The notes: generated by a model from the sequence alone, not told the origin. Shown: positions 50,867-60,451, counted from the stretch's first letter. The stretch is DNA of 64,000 nucleotides from VGJW01 sp035285595 (GCA_035285595.1 JAYKGV010000043.1:39119-103118); one strand, 5' to 3'. Numbers and translations: made by a program.

Positions 50867-53533
50867 CTACCAGGCGACGCCGGCTCCCGGTTTCCAATGG
50901 GCCTGCCACGACAGGCCTACGCTCGGTACCAGGGTACTGCCCAGCGTGCGGGTGGCTTCGACCTTGCCTTGGAACAGCAGGCCGTCCACTCCGATACGCA
51001 GTTCGAGACCCTCGGCTACCGGTTGGCGATAAGCGAGACCAATCTGACAGATCAAGCCCAGATCGGCGGCGGTGTCTTGTGGCGTGGGACCGAAGCCCCG
51101 TGCATCCACGTCCAGCGTGACGCGTCCCGCCGCCACGGCCCATTGGGCCGCGAGACCCGCCTGATAGCCAGGTTCCAGGGTGCGATCCGCGACGGAAAAG
51201 TCACGTCGGGTCGTCGCGCCGAGGCGGGCTTCCCTTAAAGGGCCAGGGCCAGTCCACACGAGGCCGAGACCTGCGGTGACGTCTTGCCGTCGAGGGTTCG
51301 CGAGGCCTGTCGTCACATTCGTTCCGGGCACGAGGTCCGTGGCGTAGCCACCGTTGATGAAGGGTACGAGTCCCCCCGCGGGTCCTGCAGGCCGTCCTCT
51401 GACTTCGCTGCCGACGCGCCCTTCGTTGCTGTCGCGGCGCACGGTGTTCTGGCCCGCTCCCGCGATGGTTGATTGATCCCACAGGATCGAAGTGTTGGTG
51501 TCCCAAACCAGACGATGGTCTTCGAAGCGGGCCTGACCCTTGAGCCTTGCCCGGAGGGCCTGCGCTTCCGGGGCGGTGACGAGGGCGTTGCGGGCCCCTG
51601 CGAAGGCCTCACGGTTCTGGGCCGTCAGTTGCTGGCCGTTGAGCTCGACCGGCTGCAGGGTCAGGCGCCATTGAGGCTCCGAACGGCGGCCATCGTCCGA
51701 AAGCCAGTCGCGCAACATGGCCAGATGACGCGGACCACCCCAGCCTTGGGCCGAGGCCGCACGCCACCGAGCCAGCACCACGTCCTGCAGTTCGGTGTGA
51801 CCGTCGCCATCCAGGTCCCGAGCCGTGATGGGAAGGAAATCCCCCTTGAAAATCCCGCGGAAGCCCTCCCCCCAGGCAAAGGCATCGGTCGTGACGAGGC
51901 TGTAGGTTTCATCCTCCTGTAGAGGGCGCCCCCCGACGACCGTGCCCGTGGCATCCACCCCGGCCCACGCCCACATGCCCGTGAGGTGCCTGCGCTGCAA
52001 CAGGGCCCGCAGCTGCTTGCCAGTGATCTGGCCCCTGACCAGCCGCAAGTTGGCAGGGACCCAGTCTTCCGCGACGTACTCGGGAACCTCGCCCAAGACC
52101 TCGAGACCCCTTCGACGGCTTGGGACCAGGGTCACCTCGGCACCGGTAGCCGCCCGGACCGTACCGGCCAGCAGCTGGCCCCACTCTGCAGGGGTATAGG
52201 CGCCTGCCGTTCCGGCGAGGACGGTACTGCGGGCCGGCAACAACAGGTTTCGTCGAGGCTCAATGAACGCACTGCGCAGTTCCCACGCCCGCCATGCCAT
52301 GGTGGCATCCGGCGGGGCCATACTCCGCAGGACCTCCTGGACCCGGCTACCAACCGCTGCAAGGTCTCCGTCGCTGCCGAAGTGCATGTCGACGGTCAGC
52401 AGTTGGTCGCGGTCACTGCCCGCGTGCAGCCACGCTCGGGTAGGCAGACTGCCCCCCGCGGGGCGTGTGGCCAGGCGTGCCAGGGGGTCGGCCGGTTGGT
52501 CGGGCAAGGCCCGGATAATGACAGCGAAGCCCGGGACCTCGCGATCCACCTCCTCAACTTGATCATCGTCGAGGCTGGTGAGCAGCACGAGCGTCCGGGC
52601 ACCGGCGGCCCGGGCGCCGAGCGCCGCCTCGCGAACCGCGTCCACGGTCGGTCGACTGCGCCACCTTGCCGTGCCGTCCACCAGGCCATAGCGCTCGAGA
52701 TAACGCGTGTCGCTGGCTCCGACGAGGCCCACGAGCTGGCCTTCATGACGAACCAGTCGCCAAGGGTGCACAAGCACGCCGGGCGGACCCAGCAGATTGG
52801 CGGAGACGAGGGGCGTAGCTGCGGCCAGGCGTCGAGCATCCGTCTCATTGAGGCGCAACTCGAATTTGTAGGGCACGAGGGCGGCGAGAGGGTGCATAGC
52901 CATGCGTTTGAGCGTGTCGTCAAGGCCTGGCCGGCGCCAGTCGTCGTTGGGATTGTCGACGTGGTTTCCCAGATCGACGCGGATGCCGCCTGCGGCTTCC
53001 TGCGTGGCCAAGGTCTCGAGAGCCGTCCCACCGCGGGTGTCCTCGGGGGCCATGGCATGGAACGGTCGACCGTGATACTGGCCTTCCAATCGGGTCGCAC
53101 GCACCGGGGTCCATGCCTCGGCGGGCAGGCTCAAGTCGGGGAAGGGAGCCGTGGCTTCCGCCGTGACGAGTTCCCAAACACCGTGTTCAGAGTCCTCGAG
53201 GGTCAGCCACGTGAGCGGCTTCGATCCGGCGTCGGCCGGGCCCGGGCCGGTGCTCCACCAGCCGCCGGACGTCCGGAGGCCGGTACGCCAAGAGCCCTTT
53301 CGTTGCCAACATGCCGCATGCAAGGCTATGCGAGCCTCTGGTGGGGTCAGGGCACCTGCGCGGCGCCAGAGCAGCCACGGACCCTGTTGCAGGGCACCCG
53401 CATCCTCCGTTCGGGCGTGGACAACGATTTCAGGGGGTGTGGCAGGTGGGTTGCGAGGCGGCAGATCGTGGTGGGTGCCATTTGTGGCAGCCGTTGCGAT
53501 GAGACGCAGGGTGCCCGCCCAGATGGAATCCAT
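50867..53533 (-). CDS. 5'-nucleotidase/UshA-like protein with degenerate metal site and barrel-like C-terminus
   Basis: An 888-residue protein. Residues 8-400 follow the metallophosphatase order of UshA-type nucleotidases (LRLIATAATNGTHHDL at the first motif, GGIRVDLGNHVDNP, ATPLVSANLLGPP, LVLLTSLDDDQVEE), but the usual Asp-x-His and Asn-His ligands are altered or shifted. Residues 430-620 match the 5'-nucleotidase C-terminal domain (LLPARSTVLAGTAGAYTPAE, TGKQLRALLQRRHLTGMWAW, YSLVTTDAFAWG) and include an EF-like DLDGDGHTE loop. From about 690 amphipathic strands (VTLDVDARGFGPTPQDTAAD, LELRIGVDGLLFQGKVE) resemble an outer-membrane barrel. No signal peptide is seen at ATG 53533, which is odd for this class. 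Last gene of a five-gene operon. Confidence 0.65.
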   Translation of the reverse strand: MDSIWAGTLRLIATAATNGTHHDLPPRNPPATPPEIVVHARTEDAGALQQGPWLLWRRAGALTPPEARIALHAACWQRKGSWRTGLRTSGGWWSTGPGPADAGSKPLTWLTLEDSEHGVWELVTAEATAPFPDLSLPAEAWTPVRATRLEGQYHGRPFHAMAPEDTRGGTALETLATQEAAGGIRVDLGNHVDNPNDDWRRPGLDDTLKRMAMHPLAALVPYKFELRLNETDARRLAAATPLVSANLLGPPGVLVHPWRLVRHEGQLVGLVGASDTRYLERYGLVDGTARWRSRPTVDAVREAALGARAAGARTLVLLTSLDDDQVEEVDREVPGFAVIIRALPDQPADPLARLATRPAGGSLPTRAWLHAGSDRDQLLTVDMHFGSDGDLAAVGSRVQEVLRSMAPPDATMAWRAWELRSAFIEPRRNLLLPARSTVLAGTAGAYTPAEWGQLLAGTVRAATGAEVTLVPSRRRGLEVLGEVPEYVAEDWVPANLRLVRGQITGKQLRALLQRRHLTGMWAWAGVDATGTVVGGRPLQEDETYSLVTTDAFAWGEGFRGIFKGDFLPITARDLDGDGHTELQDVVLARWRAASAQGWGGPRHLAMLRDWLSDDGRRSEPQWRLTLQPVELNGQQLTAQNREAFAGARNALVTAPEAQALRARLKGQARFEDHRLVWDTNTSILWDQSTIAGAGQNTVRRDSNEGRVGSEVRGRPAGPAGGLVPFINGGYATDLVPGTNVTTGLANPRRQDVTAGLGLVWTGPGPLREARLGATTRRDFSVADRTLEPGYQAGLAAQWAVAAGRVTLDVDARGFGPTPQDTAADLGLICQIGLAYRQPVAEGLELRIGVDGLLFQGKVEATRTLGSTLVPSVGLSWQAHWKPGAGVAW

Positions 53534-53560
53534 TTTTTGCCACGCTGCCCTCGTGTCCGG

Positions 53561-55228
53561 TCAGTAGCGTAGGCCTGCTGAAACTCCGGTCCCCGTCAGC
53601 TGCTGGAAGGGTAGGGATCCTCGCCAGCTGTGGTCCCAGACCTGCCAGATCCTTAAGACATACTGGTCCTTCATATATTCGAGGCCGATCTCGGCGGCGG
53701 CGCGTCGGACGTCAGGTACGCCATCGACCAAGGGATCGACGAGGACGAGAGTCGCGGGTTGGAGATGGGTCCGCAGATAGGCGCGAACGGGCCGCCACGG
53801 CCTGATGGAGAGGTCGGCCCGGATGAACGGTCCCTGAAAGAGCTGCAAGTCAGAGAACAGGAAGTCCTTGGCGATGGGCGTCAGGCTGTGTTCGGCCGTC
53901 AAGTACCGGAAGCCATATCCCAGGCCCAGGCTCTCCCGGAATGGACCTTGCTGCAGGTCCCAGAGTGCCGCTCCCTGCAGCGCCAAGTCGGTCCTGGCGT
54001 GCGTCGAGGAGGCCAGCAGGCGGTCGATGATCGTGTACCGTTCGAAGACCCGCAAATCGCCTTCGAGAGACCATGTCGGTCCCATGGCGTGTCGTGCGTG
54101 CAGGGCCAAGGTCGTGATGTCATTGACGGCCACGTCGACCACTCCGCCCTCAGGGTAGCTCTCGGTCATCCCCGTACGGCCCAGGCCCAGCATCAGGCGC
54201 GACAGGGGGTCCCAGTCGGGATCCTCGACGTGGACCTCCGGAGTTGGGGAAGGACAAGGTGTCGGCAGGATCGATGGTGTTCCGCACGGACAAGGAACGG
54301 GTGTCGGTTCAGGCGACGGGGCCGGAGTCGGAGTGGGGTCGGGCCTGGGAGACGGTGAGGTCGAAGGCAGAGGGCCCTCTGGTAGGTCGAAGGGAGTCGC
54401 ACGCCTCCGGATTTGGATTTGCCATCCCTGGGGCATGCGAACCACACGAGTCTCGAAGGACCGACGATCGCGCAACCCCATGCTCAATCGAACGGTGCCC
54501 CATCGTTCCTTGGCCAGGCGGATATCCGTATAGGGGCCTGTGGCGAACGTCTGTCGGTATGTCGGGATGCGCAGGCGGGCCGGAATCGAGCCATCGAAGG
54601 GAACCTCGACCCAGGCCAGGTCAGGTGTTTCGGTCACGACTCGGACACTGGGTTCGAGGGGGCTCAGGACAGGCAGGACCAAGGTGCCGTCGGCCCAGAG
54701 CACCGGACGACCGACCCGGAAGATGCTCTGGCGGTAGATATGCCAGAAGTCCAGAAGCGACCTCTTGTCGAAGGTGATTCTGATCGTGTTGCCTATCTTC
54801 GAGGCAACGACGCGCATACCTCGCATGGTCTTGAAAGATAGCCGACTCTTGCCATGGGGCAACTCGACCGCCATGACGCGCAGGAATGGCGAACCGGTCT
54901 GGGTCCGTTCCAACTGGTAGCCCTGCCGCAGTCTAGCATCCAAGGTCAAGTGGACATGGTCCGGATCGACACGTCGAAGGGTCCACTTGGGTGTCGGACC
55001 AGTGAACGTCATCGTCACGACATCCCGGGCGGGACCGATCTTGAAGGAGCTGAGAATCGTGGCCACATGAGCAGCCGGCGCGGTCGCAGGTACCGGCGCC
55101 GGACCCTTGGTCGGCCTTGGTTCGATCCTGCTGTTTATTTTTGAAGGAGGGCGCTTATCCGCGACGGCGGCCCGCGTGGGCAGGGTAAGAACAATGCCGA
55201 TTGCGCAGCTGGTGAGCAGCGAGGTCAT
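53561..55228 (-). CDS. AMIN-like domain, Pro/Thr linker and outer-membrane barrel protein
   Basis: ATG 55228 overlaps the upstream stop (ATGA); ATG 55237 is less likely. The 555-residue product has a signal peptide (LLTSCAIGIVLTLPTRAAVA). Residues about 55-145 look like an AMIN domain (VVTMTFTGPTPKWTLRRVDP, VHLTLDARLRQGYQLER), a beta fold that docks to peptidoglycan or secretin complexes, and a second similar unit is at 175-270 (DLAWVEVPFDGSIPARLRIP). A linker with TPTPAPSPEPTPVPCPCG follows. The C-terminal 210 residues alternate aromatic strands (MLGLGRTGMTESYPEGGVV, LRIWQVWDHSWRGSLPFQQL) ending in Tyr, typical for a barrel. It may anchor the operon's lipoproteins to the outer membrane. Confidence 0.7.
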   Translation of the reverse strand: MTSLLTSCAIGIVLTLPTRAAVADKRPPSKINSRIEPRPTKGPAPVPATAPAAHVATILSSFKIGPARDVVTMTFTGPTPKWTLRRVDPDHVHLTLDARLRQGYQLERTQTGSPFLRVMAVELPHGKSRLSFKTMRGMRVVASKIGNTIRITFDKRSLLDFWHIYRQSIFRVGRPVLWADGTLVLPVLSPLEPSVRVVTETPDLAWVEVPFDGSIPARLRIPTYRQTFATGPYTDIRLAKERWGTVRLSMGLRDRRSFETRVVRMPQGWQIQIRRRATPFDLPEGPLPSTSPSPRPDPTPTPAPSPEPTPVPCPCGTPSILPTPCPSPTPEVHVEDPDWDPLSRLMLGLGRTGMTESYPEGGVVDVAVNDITTLALHARHAMGPTWSLEGDLRVFERYTIIDRLLASSTHARTDLALQGAALWDLQQGPFRESLGLGYGFRYLTAEHSLTPIAKDFLFSDLQLFQGPFIRADLSIRPWRPVRAYLRTHLQPATLVLVDPLVDGVPDVRRAAAEIGLEYMKDQYVLRIWQVWDHSWRGSLPFQQLTGTGVSAGLRY

Positions 55229-56310
55229 TCCACGCACAGATTGGAAACCGAGTTGTCAACGATGACGGGCAGACGCTGCAGAACGCGCTTGCCGCCGGGT
55301 GCGATGCCGATGAAGTCGAGGTTGGTGGGACCAGAAGACATGGACCAGGAGTCGAATTCACCCTGCCAGCCCTTATCACCAGTCAGCGTCAGGAGTTGGC
55401 GACGATCCGGCATGATGGTCCATAGCTCGCACGTGGTGACGTCCTGTGGCATGCCCGTGAGCGATACCTTGACCATCCCCGAAACTCGCTGGGCGCTTCG
55501 CGGCACGCCCGTGTTGTAACCTGTAGCCGAGATCCGGAAGGTCAAGGAGGCCTCTTCGGGCTTGACGAAGATGTCGTTGTAATTATCGGCCACGGTGCTG
55601 TCCTGCGAGCCCAACTTGTCGAGGAGTGTTCCCTCCACGACGCCTGCGCCCGCGTCTCCTGGCGGGGGACTTGGACTTGGGGCTGACGGATCGGTGGCCT
55701 TCAATGCGTCTTCAAGCAGGGGCGCCACTTCCGAGGGGGGCAGGTCGTCAAGCTTGTCCCGTAGTTCCTTTTCGAACTCGGCCAGCTTGTCGGGTTTGAC
55801 CAGGTCGAGCAGGTCGGTGCGGCCGGACAGAAGCGGATCGGGCTTCAGCAAGCCATTGGCCGCGATTTTGTCCACGAGCAGGGACGAAGCCAGATCGACG
55901 CGGACGCACTCGACGCTGGTCGTAGGGAACACCAGTTTCTCGATGGCCTGGGTCTCGGCTCCGCCGCCGCGAGTCACGCGCAGGATGCTCGCGCCACCTC
56001 TTGGCACATTGTCGATCCGGAAGTTGCCGTCGCTGTCCGTGGTGGTCCGACTGATCTCGGTCTTGAAGTCAGTCCCCAGCAGGACCACTGTCGCTCCAGC
56101 GGCAGGGGCCTCCGATAGGCGGCTGCCCGACGCCTCGACCAAGGGAAGCCTGGCACGACCGATCAGGCGTGCAGTGCCGTCCGTCAGCCGAGCGGCGAAC
56201 TCTTCGTCGACGTTCAGGAGTCTCGGCTTGGGCAGCACGGGCGAAGCGCATGCCGCCAAGGCCAACAGGAGCAATGTCCCGGCAGGCAAGAAGCGGTGAC
56301 GGGCGATCAC
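55225..56310 (-). CDS. Lipoprotein with carboxypeptidase-regulatory-like domain
   Basis: A 361-residue lipoprotein from GTG 56310 (GTGA overlap with the upstream stop), signal GTLLLLALAACAS. Residues about 45-120 hold a regulatory-like beta domain (GATVVLLGTDFKTEISRTTT, DSDGNFRIDNVPRGGASILR). The middle is helical (DLVKPDKLAEFEKELRDKL), followed by a Ser/Pro linker. The C-terminal 120 residues form a beta domain with a Cys pair (TTCELWTIMPDRRQL ... VSNLC). Translationally coupled on both sides, so it is a fixed member of the envelope operon. Confidence 0.75.
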   Translation of the reverse strand: MIARHRFLPAGTLLLLALAACASPVLPKPRLLNVDEEFAARLTDGTARLIGRARLPLVEASGSRLSEAPAAGATVVLLGTDFKTEISRTTTDSDGNFRIDNVPRGGASILRVTRGGGAETQAIEKLVFPTTSVECVRVDLASSLLVDKIAANGLLKPDPLLSGRTDLLDLVKPDKLAEFEKELRDKLDDLPPSEVAPLLEDALKATDPSAPSPSPPPGDAGAGVVEGTLLDKLGSQDSTVADNYNDIFVKPEEASLTFRISATGYNTGVPRSAQRVSGMVKVSLTGMPQDVTTCELWTIMPDRRQLLTLTGDKGWQGEFDSWSMSSGPTNLDFIGIAPGGKRVLQRLPVIVDNSVSNLCVE

Positions 56311-59015
56311 TGCAGGCCCGCCTGTTCCGTGCTGCCAAGCGGGCCGCTGCTGTTCAGGCCCCCGAAGAGTTGCAGGAAGTTGCCCACGATGGCCGCGGCT
56401 TCAAAGCCTCGAGCGGTTTGTAGCGTGACGCCATTGACGACCGAGAAGGTTCCCAGCGAACCGTCCGCAGCGATCGTGGCGACCTCGACCGAAGCTACTC
56501 CCGAGTAGGACGAAGTCTGGGTTCCGCCGATGACGTAAAGCTTGTTGCCCGAGACCACGAGAGCCGGCGCGGCACGCGCGACGTTGAGGCTGTTGGCGTA
56601 AGTGCTGAACTTGCCGCTGGCCTCGTCCTTCGTCGGGTCGATGCTGCAACGTTCGATCGAAGCCAAGGCTGTCCCGTTGCGGTCAGACTGACCCCCAATG
56701 GCATAGATATAGTTTCCGAGGACCACCAGCCCCATTCGGGCCCTGGCGGTGACCAGGCTGGGACCGTTGTTGCCAAAGCCGCCAATGTCGTAGGTACTGG
56801 AATTCAGTGAGCCTGTTCGCGTCGCCGATACCGCGCTGTTCCCGTCCAATCCGCCGACGAGGTAGAGGTTGGTGCCCACGGTTACGGCGTTGGCTCCTGA
56901 GACCTGAGCCACCGACAGGCTGCCGTCCGCGAAGGAACCTAGTGAACCGTTGGCCAACACGGCTGCCTTGACGACCTTGGGTGCGTTCTGGGGAGCAGTG
57001 CTCGGCAAAGCACCCGCGAAGACCCACAGGTTTGTCCCAAGAACAGCCGAGCTGAAGTTGACCCGACCATAGTCCAAGCTGCCGCTGGCCGCGAAGGAGC
57101 CGAGCGCTCCCGAAGAGTCGATGTCTGCTCGCTCCACGGTGGACAGGAAGCCTGCATCTGACGAACACCCCCCTCCGCTCACGATGCCGGTTCCGCATCC
57201 CCCGTAGACATTGACGGATGAACCCAGCACGACAGCGCCGTTCCCGAATCGCGGTGTGAAGGTTGCCGCTCCTGCACCGAACGTCGTCAGGTTGGCGGAG
57301 GAGTTGACCGAGGTGAACTCGACAGAGTTCAGGGTCCCCGTGGAAGCGGTACCCCCGAGGAGGTGAAGCAGGTCACCATTGACCACAGCTCCTGATTCGG
57401 CCCGGCCTACGCGGAGCGTGATGCCTGCCAAGGTCGCGAAGTTGCCCGGGCCGCTCGCCCCGAGGGTGCTCTGTTCGAGGGAGGTGTCGAGGACATTGCC
57501 CGTGGTTCGACCGCCCACGACGAGGAAGCGAGTGCCCAGGAATTGGCCGACAGCTCCTTCCCTGGGAATGACCAGGGTGGCCACGTCCGTGGCGAATGTC
57601 CCAAGTGAGCCATCCGAGTTGACGTCGGCAGATTCGATCGTGGCCAAGGGCCCAGAGGTCCCACGTCCACCGATCAGGAAGATTCTGCCGGCGAAGAGCA
57701 AGGGTATCGAGCGGCTTCGGGCCGATGCGAGGGTACCCGTGACGGTCTGGAAGGGACCGGTCAGGACACCCGACGCATTAATGGGAGCACGCTCGATCGT
57801 ACCGACTGGAACGCCGCCGGACTCTCCGCCGAACACATACAGGTAGTCCCCGATGACGACCGCCGCCGGGAAGGCCCGGGCCGTCCCCAGCGTCTGACTG
57901 GCCGAGAAGGTGCCTGGAGTGTCATCCGGCTGCCAAGTGCTGGTTTCCGTGCTGGAGAGAGCAGTCCCTCCGGACTGTCCGCCTAAGGCAAGAATCTGAC
58001 CTCCGTAGTCGACCCAGGCGGCCCCCTCCCGGGCGGTGGTCAAGGTTTGGGTCGTGGTTGCAAAGGCCTGGATCGTGCCGTCTGCGTTCCGCAGGGCGCT
58101 GAGGCCGGTGTTGACAGCCGTGCCGGCATTTGCTCCGCCCATGAGGTAGATGAACTGGCCGCGCTGCAGCACGCCGTGGCCCGAACGGGCAACCGGAAGG
58201 ATGGGCGGAGTCCGGGCGATGGTGGCTTGGTTGTAGTACTTGGAGAACGCCAGACTCAGGCCCAAGCTGTACTCCGCGATGCGAATCGGCTGGCTGCTTG
58301 AGGTCCCGCTGGGATCCGTGAAGCTGACGGTCCCAGTCGTGGCGTTGCACGGTACGACGAAGTAGGCCTGCCTCGACGACAGCACGACGAGGGGCGCGGT
58401 CGCGTTGGACGGGACGAAATTGACGACGGCCGAGGGTTCGAAGTTTCCCTGCACGAAGATGATACTGCCGCACTCGTACAACTCGTCCGGAAAGTTGCGC
58501 CAGCCCGATACGGCCGGAGAGATCAAGGTCATGATGACCTCGTTGGCTCCCTGAACCAGCGTGATATCGGCCTCGTAGCCTTTGGCCACCTTGGTGCCCG
58601 TCCCGTTGGCGCCGTCATACAGGGAGGCATTCAGGGCATAGCCTGCTCCCGGACGAAGGCCCGAGAACGCGGCTGTGACAGTCGATCCCCCTGCCTGGTT
58701 GAGGGTCTTGGTCACGGGAGCCGCAAGCACCCCGGCGTTGGTGTTGGACAAGGTCAGGACGATGCTGGCCCAGCTGGCCGGCATCGTCTGGGTCAGGCGA
58801 CTCGGCAACTTGAGGTTGACCTGAAGGCCTGCGGGTGTAACGCTCCAAAGTCCGCTCGACCCTGGTCGCGGAAGAGTGCCCACGCGTATGCCTGACATCG
58901 AGGCAGGCCGCGCGCCTACGCATCCTCCCAGAACCACGCTGACCAAAAGGAGCCAGAGTACGATGGCCTTGGACAGCAAACGGAATTGTGGGCGAGTGGA
59001 GGCGTCGTAGTCCAT
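56307..59015 (-). CDS. Kelch-like propeller lipoprotein
   Basis: A 902-residue lipoprotein (signal AIVLWLLLVSVVLGGC). Residues about 60-170 are a fibronectin-like beta module with LRPGAGYALNASLYDGANGT, similar to the small lipoproteins at 24921-26952; residues 175-250 resemble an IPT-like unit. From about 270 there are roughly twelve blades of 45-55 residues, with strands such as FIYLMGGANAG, YLYVFGGESGG, RIFLIGGRGTSG, NLYLVGGLDGN and KLYVIGGTQTSS, enough for two six-blade propellers. The inter-blade motif T[IV]E.A.[IV]..[DS]G[SA]LG.F is the same as in the broken gene at 26825. Ligand unknown. It follows the 303-residue lipoprotein gene by nine bases. Confidence 0.82.
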   Translation of the reverse strand: MDYDASTRPQFRLLSKAIVLWLLLVSVVLGGCVGARPASMSGIRVGTLPRPGSSGLWSVTPAGLQVNLKLPSRLTQTMPASWASIVLTLSNTNAGVLAAPVTKTLNQAGGSTVTAAFSGLRPGAGYALNASLYDGANGTGTKVAKGYEADITLVQGANEVIMTLISPAVSGWRNFPDELYECGSIIFVQGNFEPSAVVNFVPSNATAPLVVLSSRQAYFVVPCNATTGTVSFTDPSGTSSSQPIRIAEYSLGLSLAFSKYYNQATIARTPPILPVARSGHGVLQRGQFIYLMGGANAGTAVNTGLSALRNADGTIQAFATTTQTLTTAREGAAWVDYGGQILALGGQSGGTALSSTETSTWQPDDTPGTFSASQTLGTARAFPAAVVIGDYLYVFGGESGGVPVGTIERAPINASGVLTGPFQTVTGTLASARSRSIPLLFAGRIFLIGGRGTSGPLATIESADVNSDGSLGTFATDVATLVIPREGAVGQFLGTRFLVVGGRTTGNVLDTSLEQSTLGASGPGNFATLAGITLRVGRAESGAVVNGDLLHLLGGTASTGTLNSVEFTSVNSSANLTTFGAGAATFTPRFGNGAVVLGSSVNVYGGCGTGIVSGGGCSSDAGFLSTVERADIDSSGALGSFAASGSLDYGRVNFSSAVLGTNLWVFAGALPSTAPQNAPKVVKAAVLANGSLGSFADGSLSVAQVSGANAVTVGTNLYLVGGLDGNSAVSATRTGSLNSSTYDIGGFGNNGPSLVTARARMGLVVLGNYIYAIGGQSDRNGTALASIERCSIDPTKDEASGKFSTYANSLNVARAAPALVVSGNKLYVIGGTQTSSYSGVASVEVATIAADGSLGTFSVVNGVTLQTARGFEAAAIVGNFLQLFGGLNSSGPLGSTEQAGLQ

Positions 59016-59024
59016 CGCAGCCGC

Positions 59025-59936
59025 TTACTGCAGCTTGAGGTTCAGCGAAGCCGCACTGCCAACCGAGAGGGGCTTCAGGACGCTTTCGCCCACGACCGCT
59101 CCCAAGTCGTCCACGATTTGGAACTTGAGTTGACTGGCCTGAGTCCCCGAATCCGTCAGGTCGGACGCAGGATTAAAGCCGGTGTTGCTGACCACCGAAG
59201 TGTCCCAGGTGAAACTGTTGAAGGGAGCACTGGCCGTCGCCACCAGCCGTTCAGCCGTACCGACATTGCCACTCGTCAGATCATCGGCCAAGCCATCATT
59301 GGCCAGCACCCGCATCGTTAGTGTGCGGCCAGGGTTGTCGGCGACGTACTTGGTGTGTTCGTCGTTGGCGAATCCCGTATTAAAGGTGACTGTGTCCCCC
59401 TTGGTGATGAACCAACCGGTGTTATCGCCCACCGTGTTGCCCTGCGACGAGTTGGTGATGGCCAAATCGCCTGTCGGGCTGATGATGATGCTGATCGTGT
59501 TGGGTCCTGCACTCAGAGTTATTCCTGTGCGACGACCGGTACCTACCAACGTTCCGGAGTTGAAAAACGAAACGCCCACCCCGTAGCCGGAGCCTACGCG
59601 CAGACGGGTGAAGGTTGTCGACGCCGCGCTGACGACCTCGGGTGCGGTAGGGGTCGTGAAGGTGACCGTGCGGGTCAACGAGCTGGCCAACAAGCTGGGG
59701 ACGGCCGTGTTGCTGAGTGTGATGGAGGCCGAGGCGTAGTTGGCGGGAAGCTTCTGGATCGCCCGTTCCGTAGCGGCATCTTGTCGGATGAAGTTCACGA
59801 ACAACCGCGTATGTGTCCGGTCATAACCTGCGATGGTGGCTGTCCGAGTTTTGCCGACCAAAACCTGTGTGGCCACGGTGCTCGATGCACAAGAGGCAAG
59901 CAGAGCCACTACGGGTAGCAGGGAGATCTCTTTCAT
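59025..59936 (-). CDS. Small lipoprotein, first gene of the second envelope operon
   Basis: A 303-residue lipoprotein with a short signal MKEISLLPVVALLASC. Residues about 30-160 are a beta module with LRVGSGYGVGVSFFNSGTLV, matching the pattern in the kelch-like protein that follows (LRPGAGYALNASLYDG). The second half is Thr/Asn-rich beta (WFITKGDTVTFNTGFANDEH) and ends with LNLKLQ. Codon use is slightly less GC-rich than that of neighbours. An AT-rich promoter-like region lies directly upstream. Confidence 0.75.
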   Translation of the reverse strand: MKEISLLPVVALLASCASSTVATQVLVGKTRTATIAGYDRTHTRLFVNFIRQDAATERAIQKLPANYASASITLSNTAVPSLLASSLTRTVTFTTPTAPEVVSAASTTFTRLRVGSGYGVGVSFFNSGTLVGTGRRTGITLSAGPNTISIIISPTGDLAITNSSQGNTVGDNTGWFITKGDTVTFNTGFANDEHTKYVADNPGRTLTMRVLANDGLADDLTSGNVGTAERLVATASAPFNSFTWDTSVVSNTGFNPASDLTDSGTQASQLKFQIVDDLGAVVGESVLKPLSVGSAASLNLKLQ

Positions 59937-60451
59937 CGCGGATCGGCTCCTGATCGGACAAGAAGCTGCTGGGTTTGTCCCTAACCTGAACGCTAGGTTA
60001 CCCCTGCATAGTATTCTTATGTACTATTCCTACGATCACTCGGTCAAGTTAATTATTATCGCGCCGTTGAGGCCGGACTAATTTAGAGGCTGAGAGCCGA
60101 GGAACTTTCTCGGGGAGTCTCGGTTGAAAAGGGACTCTTCGATTCAACTCAAGGCGCAGTGCGGCTCGCAATTCCACCATGGTCTCGACTTGCTGTCCCT
60201 TGGGGTTGAAGGATAGCCGCCATTCTTGGCTTGAGAAACAGACCGGGCGAGTATTCCAACGGAGATGTTGGGATCTGACAATGTGAACCGGCTTCCAGTA
60301 GACGAGGATTCCGGACCAATCTATACAAGGCAAGACGCCGATCCGCCTGATGACACAATGGGTCTTGAGCGCCGAGGCTACGGAAAGTGCACGCACCTGC
60401 CATCTCGACCCCGCGCTTGACCACGTGATCGTGGGGCAGTTGGAACTGTGC
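59937..60451. other. AT-richer spacer between the sdh operon end and the envelope operon
   Basis: These 515 bases have visibly lower GC than the rest of the window, with the most AT-rich stretch at about 60000-60060. A minus-strand frame of 115 codons (60049-60396) exists, with a Trp/Arg-rich product that I do not recognise and no clear ribosome binding site; it is not called as a gene. The composition could mark a promoter region or a remnant of foreign DNA. Confidence 0.45.
60018..60047 (-). promoter_or_regulatory. Promoter candidate for the second envelope operon
   Basis: On the minus strand TTGACC (60047-60042) is a five-of-six match to the -35 consensus, followed 18 bases later by TACATA (60023-60018) as a weak -10, in the most AT-rich stretch of the window and 82 bases before ATG 59936. 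Confidence 0.45.

Noticed and set aside
51986..53572. 528-codon plus-strand open frame
   Set aside because: Antisense shadow of the 5'-nucleotidase-like gene, which carries recognisable domains on the minus strand.
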